64,000 bases of DNA from Prunella strophiata (lineage: Eukaryota > Chordata > Aves > Passeriformes > Prunellidae), in the NCBI GenBank assembly GCA_036583965.1, contig JAZBQD010000034.1, forward strand, positions 8,692,540-8,756,539, given 5' to 3'. Of the stretch, positions 52,335-62,791 are shown piece after piece (the stretch's first letter is position 1; every line of letters begins with the position of its first letter). The notes beneath the pieces were generated by a model, which did no database searches, was not told the DNA's origin, and saw only the letters and a list, made by a program, of their open reading frames with translations. Both the position numbers and the translations under genes were made by a program.

Positions 52335-52799
52335 TGATGCCTCAGCTTTTAGCTTTTATATTTTAAAGATTCTGTGCTGCTTTAGTGTGTAGTTCTGAGC
52401 TTCATTATAGGGGATGGTGAGCTCTCTTCACAGAGTAGGGAGACAAAACAATTCCTTCTCTAGCTGGGGACCAAGGACAAATGATCCAAATCTCTGGCCC
52501 AAGAGCACAAACAACGTGGGCTGAAGAGAAAAACAAGAAGGATGGGACTGCATAGGCTAAAGCTGTAACTGGACAATTAACTCCAATATGCAAATGGACC
52601 AGAACTTATGAAAGTGTGAAACACTGTGACTTGTTCATTTTATGACCATTTTGTGTCCATTTTGGGGTTCATCAGGGGTGTAGCCCTGGCTGGGCTCTTG
52701 TGCTGCCCAAGGTGGATCTGTTGAAGCCTTTAATAAATCCTTACTTTGTTCTTTAACTCTGCCTAGTCTCTGTTCTAGGTCAGCCTTCACAAGGCATCA
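52335..52799 (+). mobile_element. Solo LTR of an endogenous retrovirus, 465 bp, with 4-bp target-site duplication
   Basis: The element opens TGATGCC and closes GGCATCA, a perfect 7-base terminal inversion. It is flanked by GAGG at 52331-52334 and GAGG at 52800-52803. A polyadenylation signal AATAAA at 52732-52737 is followed by CTTTGTTCTTTAACTCTGCC and CTAGTCTCTGTTCTAGGTCA, a 3' end typical of avian endogenous retroviral LTRs. No internal viral genes, primer-binding site or second LTR are present, so recombination has removed the provirus. A four-base duplication suggests a gammaretrovirus-like (ERV1) class. The intact ends and matching duplication suggest fairly recent origin. Confidence 0.88.
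52732..52737 (+). terminator. Poly(A) signal inside the solo LTR
   Basis: AATAAA in the expected R-region position of the LTR. It could terminate plus-strand transcripts crossing the region. Confidence 0.7.
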
Positions 52800-54478
52800 G
52801 AGGTGCTGCTGAAATCACTCCATGGGACAAGCACTTGGCTGCAGGATTCACCATACTCCAGCTGAGGATCACCCAGCCACAGCAGCCTGATCACCTGTGG
52901 GCTCAGGCATGGGCAGATTTGATGTCCCTGCCATGGTGAGGCTGTCTGGGGGTGTGTGGGGCTGCTGGTAGGGATGTGGGGGTGAAGGTGGGGAGCCCAT
53001 GGCTCCCACTGGTGATGGTGGTTTCCTGTGAATGCTGTGGCTTTGCATTGCAATGCAGTGGGTGGATTTAGGGCTGCTGAGAAAAGGGATGTGTCACTTT
53101 CCCTCCTGCCACAGCTGCAGGCCATGCCAGCACCCTCCTGGTGTTAGTGACGCGGGCTGGATCAACCCTACAAGGAGCTGAAACACTTCTGTGTTCATAT
53201 TTGGTTTATTTTTGTGTTTTTTTGTTCTCTTTGGATGTTTGTCCCGAGCCACTGTGCAGCCAATACTCCTGGAGTTTGTGTAAAGGGATCAACCTTTTCC
53301 ATCCCTGGTGTGACTGGGTTGTGAGGCCACACACCCACCTGGCCCTGGGTGCATTCCTGCATCTACACACCCTCTGTAGAGGGGCCCAGGTAAGACCAAG
53401 AGAGATCTGGTCCATAATACCTTAAACAACTGCAGCACCTCTCCAGGGTTTGGCTGCCAGGGCTGGGGATCTCTCTCCTTGATTTTTGTGTGTTTTTATT
53501 AAACTGAACTGGCAAGGAGCTGAGTGAGGGCTCAGCTGTGTGCACAGGGATCTTGGGCAGGGAGAGGGGCAGAGGGGTGGGAGGGAATGGCCCCAGAAAA
53601 TGATGCTGCTCCTCCAAACCCTATGGATCACTTTGCAGTGACACTTACAGATGAGGAGCATTTTCTTTAACAAATATGGATCTAATGGATTAGGTCTGAT
53701 CTAATTATGCATTCTGCATTAAGCCCATGCTCCCACTGTCTGTGGCTGCTAGCATAATTAAACTTAATGTACTTTTAATGATGTCTTCTTAACTCATGCA
53801 TTCATATATGATTAGAATCAAACAGGACGAGCTGTCACGAGTCCAGGAGAGCTCTTGCAGCAGCTCCTGATGGGACTCATGTTGAAATATTAATAATGCA
53901 GATTTCAAGGTTAACAACATTGGTTTTGAAGTGAGGAAAGCTCGTCACGCAGTTTGAGCTAATCTGAGGCAATAAAACGGCTCCCCTTTCAAGTTCAGCC
54001 TCTTCCCATCTCTCACATGTGCTCCTGGGAGCAGAGGAATTTCAGTTTTACTTGGTAAAGATGTTAAGTAAGTGAACTGCTCTGTGGGCAGCAGCTTTCA
54101 GAGAAGCTGGGACAGCAACTGTGGGCACCTTTTGGGGGCTTGCTGGATGCTCTGTCCTGGTCTTGCTCCTCTTCCCCTTTCTTGCTGCTTTTCTGGAAAT
54201 TGGGAGCAGTTTGTTTTAGGGTCTGGCAGTAAGAAGGCAAGCTGATTTAGTCTCTGCTCCTATGTGATCCAGTGAGTCCCTCCCAGGCCTCTGCTGGCCT
54301 TGTCCATAGCCCCTTTGGCACAGGGAATGTGCTCCCTCTGGCTGTGCCCCTCTCTTGAGATGGGGCCTGAGGAACCCTTGCCACTGCTGCCCTGGCCCCA
54401 GTGTCCTTCATGAACCAGGCAACACCACTGCAATGAAATATTGGTGTTTCCCCTCTTTTTCCTGGTTTTATGTAAACT

Positions 54479-54499
54479 TTTTTTTTTTTTTTTTTTTTC
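54479..54499 (+). repeat. Poly(T) tract
   Basis: About 21 consecutive T; on the minus strand a poly(A) run. No retroposon body was recognised beside it. Confidence 0.75.
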
Positions 54500-56399
54500 A
54501 ATGGGCCAATGGCCTGGCAGACAGGTTGTGTTTTGAGCTCCTGAGAGCGAGCTGTGAAATTGTCTGAAATCCTTCCAATGGGGAAGCATTGATTTATTAC
54601 ACTGTAACACTGATGGGAACAGCACCATGTACCTTTCATCTGAGGTGTCAGGACTTATAGAACACAACATGCCATTAATTTTGATGCCAGCTCAAACAGG
54701 GAAGGAATTACTGCTGAAGGGATCCAGAGAGTATGTTAAACCAGCCCTGCAGAGTAATGAACACACTTTGTGGCTGTTACTTTATACCCCATTGATCCTT
54801 AGGAATAGGAAGGTACCTTGACAGCTAGTTAAAGGCATCTGAATATCTGTGTTTGCATGTTGGTGCATGAGAAAGGGGTGTGATTACCCTTCTGGGGGTG
54901 AGGGTTGCAGTTTCACTGCTCTAGAGACAGCTCTCCCCTTGCACAGGTTCAGCAGGTGAGTTCACTCCATGGAGGATGATTCCCAGCACTCTGCCCCTCT
55001 CCATCCCCAAGCCAGATTTCCTCCTGGCAGCCAGACAGAAATGCCTCCCTGGGAGAAGTGCCCTCCAGAAAAAGGGAGGATTAGTCCAAGTGCTCTGGGA
55101 CCAGCCAGGTAACCCAGCACTTTGCAGGGTTGTGGCTCCACAGAAGGGCTCCTTGCTGCCCAAGGACAGTGTGAGAGGTTATGGGATCATTTCTGCTCAG
55201 GGTGGAGCTGGATTCATGCCTCTGCCCCATCCCAAAGTTAATTTGCTTTCTAAAGCTATATGGTGATAGAGACTGATCTGCTTCTAAGAGAACACCATGT
55301 ACAAACCCAGAGCCCATTCCAGGTCCTGCAGAAGAGAACCTGGCAGTGTTGAGGGTAGTATTGACATACAAATGGAGGAGAGATGGGGATGGACAGAGGG
55401 GAAATGGAAAGTGATGCTGAGTGTAGAATCCCAGGGTGGAAATAGTCAGGATTTTAATGGAGTGATCAGTCTCAATCTACCCCTCTGCTCCTAGGAGAAC
55501 CTGTTCTAGGCTCTTGCACACTAAACTCATCCCTCCTGTACACTCAAACCATCAGGACCAAGTGTCTGGGAAAAAACAGAGCCCTCTGTAAGAAGGAAGG
55601 TGGGAAGGGGGTCATCTTTGTAATGAAGCTGGAGCAACATGGATTTGGGGCTTGCATGTGCATTTTGCCCCAAAAGCCCTGCCCTCCTGTGGGCTGCTAG
55701 GCAGCTGTGCATGGCACTGTGAAATCCTGATGTTTCTGTTATTTAATTAATGAACTGGGTATCAGAGAGGAGAGCACAGGACTGCAGTCAGCAGTAGGGC
55801 ACCCAGACACAAAACCAGCACTGGTGGATGACAAACTGATTTATGTTCACAGGTAACATGAAGGTAACTGGGGTATCTGTGTTTAGGAGGGGCCAGCAGC
55901 CACAAAAGCCACCAGAGGACAGGCCACACAGGTCCCCAAAAGGTGTTTGGGGTTAAGCTGGTACCTTTGCTGGTAAGAACCTGTGTGTTCCTGTCCTCAA
56001 GGTGGTGCCTAAGCTCTGATATGTAGCTTAGAGATGTGCACAAAAATGTTCCCCTGGGACCCAGAGCCACATGTGAGACCTGGGTGACTGACCATGTCAT
56101 TGGAACCTGAGCAGGAGCCTCTGTTCACAGTGAAACTTCCCCATGTCTCCCAAAACTTTTGATGGACACACAGCACTGAGTTTCTGGAGCAGTGGTACCC
56201 ACTGGTTTACTTTGAGGCACCCCCTGTCCCTTCCCTGAACTTAGATGATTTAAGTTCTCCTTGCATTGGTGGCAGGTGGGACAAATGAGCCCAGCCAAAT
56301 CTTTTTGGAGCATCCCAGCTCTGGGTCCTGACCCCACAGCAAAGGAATGGATTGGGTGATGCATCTGATGCTCTCCTGCTGCACTCAGGGTTCAGTGAG

Positions 56400-56400
<1 letters not shown>

Positions 56401-56430
<30 letters not shown>

Positions 56431-56442
56431 GTTTTTTTTTTT
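56401..56442 (+). repeat. Long poly(T) tract
   Basis: Roughly 30 T, a G, then about 11 more T, ending GCTTCAACAA. It reads as a poly(A) tail on the minus strand, but no retroposon body could be recognised to its left. Confidence 0.8.
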
Positions 56443-57426
56443 GCTTCAACAACTTGAAGAAGGATTCTTGCTGGAGACTTTATTACAAGGAATATTTGAG
56501 TTTGCCACTAGGAGGAAATTTTGTCCTGTTCATGCTAAGATATAAAGGAACACTCCTTGTGCATTTTTGCAATCTCACTGGGAACCAAGAGTAAACCACT
56601 GAGCAAAAAAGGGCATTTTGTGACAGAAATCCAGCAGCACAGCACAGCAGTGGATTCCTAGGGAATTGTGGAAGACCAAACTGGGCTGATCCAGGATAGC
56701 CTGCCCTTGGGAAGCTTCTCCTTCAGGTCCTAGGGTTGGGAATCTCTTGCTCTTTGAAGCCTCAGGGTTCACTGGCCCTTTCAAAATGCATTAATTCTAT
56801 GCCTTGCTGATTCTATATTTAAAACTTACCAGTGGGTAAGACACCACTTGGGGATACTGGAGATCTTGGTTTCCTAACCTTGGCCCTGTGGGATGCCAAA
56901 GGCACTTGTGTGTCTCAGCTTTCCCAGATGACAACTGGGAGTGAGGAGATGGGAAGGGGAGTCCTTCCCCACCTGTGACACCAAGTGCTCCACAAGACCA
57001 TGACATTAATGAGTGCAGTTTACCTCAGCAGCTGCCAGTATTTGCATAAATGTCCAACACCCTTTAAATCCTCCTCTTTTCCCCCCCCTCAACAGGCTTT
57101 TGGATGAGGAACTTAGCAGGTCAGGGGTGTGAAAACTGAGTGAGAAGCATCTTAAATGTCCAAGCCTCTGAAACAGCATGGGAGCTCCTAGGAAAGCTGA
57201 TCCTGGTAGGGATTTTTGGACCAGTGCTGGTTCTGAGTTTTCTCTGAGCTGGCCATGTCTTCCCTCTCTGCAAAAACAAGCTAAAAATCCTCTAATAGCC
57301 CTCCTCAAAAAATAACCCCACAAGACTCCAAACAAAGCAAAATCATTAATTTTGAACCCAATGAATATTTAGTTTCCTGACTCTTGGGTAAATATTAGAT
57401 AGATTCCCAATTTCAACCTGAAGCAG

Positions 57427-57432
57427 TTTATT
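57427..57432 (-). terminator. GRIA1: Candidate distal GRIA1 poly(A) signal
   Basis: The plus strand reads TTTATT (AATAAA on the minus strand), about 3.1 kb after the stop codon. Confidence 0.3.
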
Positions 57433-57618
57433 CGGCTGCTGCTCACAAGTCAGACACAGCAAAAATCAAAGAAATCTCTTTTGATTCAGGTTGGGTAATA
57501 TTGCCTGAGGGGTAACATCATTTTCATTTCCACACATCCAGCACTGGCACAAAACGGCATGGACAGGTATGAGAAATGGATCATGGATCCTTGGTTCTAA
57601 AATTCCAGCTGATTGTTT

Positions 57619-57656
<38 letters not shown>
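57619..57656 (+). repeat. Long poly(T) tract
   Basis: About 38 consecutive T. It lies inside the probable GRIA1 3' UTR, so the transcript would carry a long internal A run. Confidence 0.85.
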
Positions 57657-57657
<1 letters not shown>

Positions 57658-58851
57658 TGTAAATAATAATTACCAATAAAAATGCTGCTTCAAAAAAAGA
57701 GAATGTGAAAAGAAAAACACCATTGCATTTGATAAAGCAAAATCCTTTGCAGTACTGCCAAAATAAAAGAAAATAAAAGAAAAGAAAGAGAAACCAAAAG
57801 AGAGTTAAAACAAATATAGCTGTTAAATAAAAGATCCAGGTACCAAAGAGCAAAATTTAATGAAAGCCAAAACTGTTAAATATGGAATCCTGTTGAGAAA
57901 AAATGTCAATGTCTTTAAGAGTTTTACCATTACTCTATTTTTAAGAAAAGTGTAGTAAAAATACATATTACAAGTTTACATTTTCCACATTTTTGTCCTA
58001 TTCATCTTTTTTTTTTTTTTTTCCTTTTTTTTTTGTAACCCCTCCACTGATCAAAAGCCTTTCACAGCTGCATCTCACATCTTCATGTGGCCAGTTCTAG
58101 CAGTGCTGCTGCTCACGAGACTGCTGTGACCTGCTGCCATGGGGTCCTGTTCCTGGAGGAGGATGGGGCACTGGTGGGTACCAGTAGCCTGTTCCCACCA
58201 CACTGGCCCAGAACACAGCAAGAGCTGGGTCAGGAGACTCATCTGAGGGCTCTGGACATGGCAAAAGAGCTTGTGCTGATAAGGATGCCTCCACTTGTGC
58301 TAGCGTTATGCAGAACTGAAGTCAAAATTAAGAAAAGCAGGTTAAAAATAATGATAAGCAACAGAAAGTGCCCTGAAGTGGTGCTTGGAGTGTCTGTTAA
58401 CAGAGTTCATGTTCAGTGATGAGAGATGGAGATCACAATGTTCCCACTTTTGGACAGAGGAAAACATTGGCACAAGACATGCTGTGCCCAGGCTTAGGAC
58501 CTTGACTCTGACTTGCTGGCCTCCAAATTGTTGCATGACAAGTGGATAAGTGGAGCAGATGCTTCAGACCAGGCTGGTGTTAAAAGTGGTAAATGTATTG
58601 CTCTGCACAGTCATACACTAATGGTATTCACACAGTTTCCAGCTTTACTTCCAGATTCTCCTCAGAGACTCATGCCAGTCATTTGCCTGCATGGATTTTC
58701 TCTTCACCTTCCCTTCTTTTGTGGCTCCTCTCTTGCTATGTTGCAAAAAACAGAAAAGAGTAAAGAAAACGAGAAAAAGCAGCTCAGAATGCTCCAGTAG
58801 CAGCTCAGTCCCTGGGCAGGTATTTGTTGGACTCTGTGAGAACCTTTGACC

Positions 58852-58857
58852 TTTATT
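58852..58857 (-). terminator. GRIA1: Candidate proximal GRIA1 poly(A) signal
   Basis: The plus strand reads TTTATT (AATAAA on the minus strand), about 1.7 kb after the stop codon. Confidence 0.3.
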
Positions 58858-60514
58858 TGCCATAAGTGGGATGGGAACAGGCCAAGTGGGCTCACTGTGG
58901 CCACTGCCCCACAGATCTTCTCCCTCACCAGATGGGAATCCTTCACTTGAGAATGTCACACCCCTGAGGTCTCTCAGGCCCACCTGGGTGGGAAGCATTT
59001 GTCTGTCCATGCCAGAGATTCACAGAATGAACCTTTTGTGCGGTTCTGGAAAACCATTCTTGTCCCCTTGATCTCCAGGCCTGTGGCTGGACCCCCAGCT
59101 GCCTGTCTGGCACTGTGGGTTTCTGTAACACCAAGTTTGGGGTCAGCAGCCTGCTTTCCTGACTTGTAGAGGCTTCCCCCTCTCTAAGGATATGAGTTGC
59201 TACAGCTGGCTTTGTACCCAGACAGGCCCCAGCTTGGGAGATTGAGTGTGACCACCACTGATGCTGCTGAATGCCATCTTTGCTTGAATTAAGCTCTTGT
59301 AGGATCTCCTCCTTGGTTTGCTTCAGCAGTTCCTTCCAGGAATCCATTCTGGCCAGCTACCTACAAAATGTCCCTCTGAGTTAGAAAAGAATGGCCATAA
59401 AGGGATTTCAGAGCAGGAGGGCAGGGTGTCCCCGTTGCAGCCCCATGACTTGTAGCACGTTGCGCTGGTTAATTGGCAGCTGTCTAGAGCTGGATGTCTG
59501 GAGATGGCCTGTTCCTGGCCCGGGGTGGTTCCCTTATGTGACCACCAGAAAGGGAGCACACACACAAGCTAAGCAATGAAGAAATGGTTCACAATTGCTT
59601 ATTAGCCCCCAATAACCTGGGCAGGAGAGTCACACGTGAGGGGAATAAATACCACATTTACTTTCCCTCTTCAGCAGCCGACCGTGATCTTAGACCAACC
59701 CTCTGCTCCAGTCTGCCACTCTCCACTCCAGACATGTGATTTTCCTCTTGAATCACCACTCATCATCTCTGGAAGAATTACTGCTTTGTCCTCACAGCTA
59801 CCTGGGGTTTCCAAACTCACCCATGACTTCTCCCCCTGTAAAACAGCCTCATGTTTTTGTTCAGGTTTCTTCCTGCCTCGAGTCCTTCCTGCTGCAGGGA
59901 GGGCTGGGGGCAGCTCTGTTTGCCTTGCTGCAATAACTCCACAGCCTAAGTTCACCACAGAACAACAAAGGCAGAACCACGATGGACAAAAGAGGTCAAT
60001 GCTGATGCCCTGCACTGAGTTCAACTTGCCACATATTGGTCATTTCTTTTTTTGCCTTTAGTAGCTCAGACATTGTGGTTTGCATCCCAAACTAAACCAG
60101 ATTGAAGGACTGAGCAGGGAAGGGGGAAAAGGGCTGATGTTACCCTGACACCACAGGAATTAGTAAGAAAAAATATATATATTGCACACACTAAGACTTA
60201 TTAACAACCAAGTTAAAACAAAATGGCATAGTCCTCATTAGTGTTCCAGTGGTTCTTTGATCAGGGATGGTTCACGAGTCTGTAAAATCCCATTACACTC
60301 TCCTTATTGCAGTACAGACCTGTTTCTGTTCTCCTGCCAGTGGATCTGTTTGCAAATAAAAAGGGAAATGTATTTGATTTCCTTGAGAAGATCCATCCAA
60401 TTGTCCCTTCTGTCATCATCGTTTGTCTTGTTGGTGTTGGGTATGTTTTTTGGCTCTGGAGAGGTGGAGTTGGGCTGCCCCTGCTCTCACCCAGGAAATG
60501 GGTCAAAAGGCCAA

Positions 60515-60703
60515 TTATAATCCCGTAGCTCCCAGGGACATGCCAGTGCTGTGGCTCATGCATGGGATTGTCTGCATGGATTTGGGGAAGTCGTGGCTGA
60601 CCACACGTCCATTTTCTCCACTGCCTCCTGCTGCAGCCGGCCTGGGAAGGGTTGATGTCCGTATGGCTTCGTTGATTGATTGCTGTGGGATTAAACAAAA
60701 ACC
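60515..60703 (-). CDS. GRIA1: GRIA1 last coding exon: cytoplasmic tail
   Basis: 62 residues plus stop. The acceptor on the minus strand is preceded by CCCCCCCGTCTTTCCT and [21 protein letters not shown] keeps the equivalents of Ser831 (CaMKII/PKC) and Thr840. Next comes [11 protein letters not shown] where mammals have NSGAGASSGGSGENG, so the Ser845 equivalent is absent. The rest ([24 protein letters not shown]) is conserved. Confidence 0.96.
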   Translation of the reverse strand, partial: GFCLIPQQSINEAIRTSTLPRPAAAGGSGENGRVVSHDFPKSMQTIPCMSHSTGMSLGATGL

Positions 60704-62791
60704 CTTTTTAGGAAAGACGGGGGGGTCTCCCCCTATCCTTTGCAATGTTGGAGAAATTATAATACTAACCAGTGTTGCCTTTCTGTTACTGTTCTCCCCT
60801 TCCTCGTCTCCATTCAGACTCTCACTTTCTGCATGTCCCCACTGCATCTGCTCTGTTCATTCACACCTCTTCTACATGCAAAATTAAATGTTTCAGCAGT
60901 ATTTTGGGGTATAAAGCATCAGTACCATATGCCAAAAACCTCTTCAAACTCTACAACATAAGAACAGTCATCCTGGATCTGAGCAGAGGTATTTTACACA
61001 CTTCCCCCATAGAGATGCTATTGCTACTCCAGGACTGTTAGGCACGGTGGACTCTGATTCACTGCAAACATATGTTTAACTTTCCTCATGTGAGAACTTG
61101 AGCATGTGCCTGTGTTTTTGTCTACAGTGATGACTGAGGTAACTAGGAAATGCAAGCCTAATTCAGGAAACCAAATTTCATCTTCCTGTTCCAGATGCAT
61201 CCAAAACATTTGGTTTCAGACATCTAAAGAAACCATCTGCTTAGAACAATTTAACTAAAAGATAAAGCCAATTTGGTTTTTTTGTATTCAAGCTATCTCC
61301 AAGTGCACCATCATTCTTTCTGGACTGGGATATTCAGGTGAAGAATTATCCATAACAGATAAATCTGGAGTAGTTATTGAGCTATTGCTTTCTGACACTT
61401 TTCTTGCAGTGCATTTGTGCCATACCTAGCTTTACAGTGGGCACAAATGAAAATCTAATCTTTGTAGTTCCATGGACACTATTTGTTCATATTATTTTAC
61501 CCCTGTGCTCAAGGTAGCTCTCATTGCCTGTGGAATTTCCTGAACCTCAATGGGAAAAGAGCTGTAGCACATTTTCAGTGCACTGGAAATGTTATTATTG
61601 CTGACAAAACATTGAGCGTGCTGTGAAATGGCGACATAAAACCCCAAAAAGCAGTTGCTAATTTTCCTTTTGATTTTGGGTGAGTTTCAGTGAAATAAAA
61701 ACATAATTGGATTTTTTGAAACTCACTGCATGTTTCATATTTCCATAACAAATTTCATGCTCATGGGAGAGGTCAAGATGGGGAACACAAGAGATGTGTC
61801 ACACATCCCTCTGCCTCCTTGAACACCACAGTATCTGTATAAGGGATTGCCCAGATATACTTGCTCCACAGGTGCTGCATTAAATAGCTATCTCCAAGGC
61901 TCTCAAATCTAATCCACTCTTGACACAACACTCAGAAATTCAGGCACACCAGAATTTAGGGCTGAAACAGATCTCCTGGGCTGTAGGAAATATGCTTCTG
62001 CAAGACCATGACAGGGTGGAGTTTAAAAAACCATTAGGGGAGACACTGGAGGCAAATTTCTCTCAAGGAGGATCCATAATTCTGGGATTTGGAGGCCCAC
62101 ATTATCCATTCCAGGGCAACAATGCTCTGAGCATGTATTAGTGTTGTCAGCCTGGAAATGGTGCCAGCAGGGTGCCAGCAAAGGGAACAACAGGATGTGA
62201 ATCATTACTGTGCTCTCCCAGTTTTATCTTGCTGTTAAGAGCCTGGGTTTGGGGATTTTTCCATATCGCAGCACTGGCTGTATCACACCAGCCCCAGCAC
62301 ACTTCATCCATGCTGCACACACATTGCCATAGTCTGCCTTCATTAATTTTAAGGAATTTCAATGTGTTTCTGCTGCCGCTGGTGCTGTGGTTTTGCTCTA
62401 TGTCTGGATTTTCAATTAGCATTCTGCCACATGTCTGATCTTGCATCAGCTCCCCATGACAGCCCACTTGACCCTCTTTCAGCTTCCACAGATGATCCCT
62501 ATTCCTTTCTAGCAAGCTGAGTGACACAGTCACTTCATTATCCCTATGTCCTGGCCTTCCACCCATGGTCTGGGCTGCATCCGTCTCTGAAGGCAGCTGT
62601 GGAGCCGGGGGAGGATCAGAGAGAAGGTGTGAAAGGCCGTGGAAGGGGCTGCCACCTTCATCCGCTTTGATTCACTTCTGGACTTGTAACAAAACTCGAT
62701 TAAGGCAACCAGCATGGCGAGTCCGAGCCCTCCGATGAGGATATAGAAAACCCCCTGCCACGTTGCTGAGACTCAGCGCGCTCGTCTTGTC
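60515..62791 (-). CDS. GRIA1: GRIA1, glutamate ionotropic receptor AMPA-type subunit 1 (GluA1): last two coding exons
   Basis: GluA1 is a subunit of tetrameric AMPA receptors, the cation channels of fast excitatory synapses. Two minus-strand exons are visible: 62791-62656 and 60703-60515 (stop TAA at 60515-60517). The first encodes [10 protein letters not shown], the fourth membrane helix and SKRMK; the second encodes the GluA1-specific cytoplasmic tail starting [13 protein letters not shown] and ending GATGL, a class I PDZ ligand. This tail is unique to GRIA1 among the four AMPA subunits. Two oddities occur: the G run at 62751-62755 is one base too long and shifts the frame within the fourth helix, and the tail lacks the segment holding mammalian Ser845. 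Earlier exons, including flip/flop, lie beyond 64000. The neighbour to the left is the LONRF-family gene, tail to tail. Confidence 0.95.
60704..62655 (-). other. GRIA1: GRIA1 last intron (about 1.95 kb)
   Basis: The donor is AAG/GTGGCA, canonical GT but weak at positions +3 to +5. If the intron is retained, the frame continues about 41 codons to a stop at about 62530. No other exon was recognised inside. Confidence 0.75.
62656..62791 (-). CDS. GRIA1: GRIA1 penultimate coding exon: TM4 helix, with a +1 base in a G run
   Basis: The 136-base exon should be 135 bases (45 codons). The acceptor is TTCTTCCAG on the minus strand. It begins [13 protein letters not shown]. With four G the frame would read [20 protein letters not shown], but the sequence has five (C run at 62751-62755 on the plus strand), giving a frameshifted GGFLYPHRR. 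The rest of the exon is perfectly conserved in the correct frame. Confidence 0.94.

Larger units (their letters stand above)
28761..57400. other. Intergenic region between the LONRF-family gene and GRIA1; no gene recognised
   Basis: About 29 kb without an exon I can support. It holds CR1 fragments, a solo LTR, a 21-base minisatellite, several T runs and AT-rich blocks that look like conserved non-coding elements (32040-32270, 33485-33760, 46080-46215, 53680-53985). A small isolated CpG-rich patch lies at 47660-47980. Noncoding RNA genes could be present but would not be visible by eye. Confidence 0.5.
57401..60514 (-). other. GRIA1: Probable GRIA1 3' UTR and downstream flank
   Basis: Directly downstream (leftwards) of the GRIA1 stop there is no other coding signal. 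Mammalian GRIA1 has a 3' UTR of a few kilobases, so much of this interval is probably transcribed. Minus-strand AATAAA signals lie at 58852-58857 and 57427-57432; either could be the end. The interval contains a T run of about 40 at 57619-57656 and another at about 58008-58034. Confidence 0.5.
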
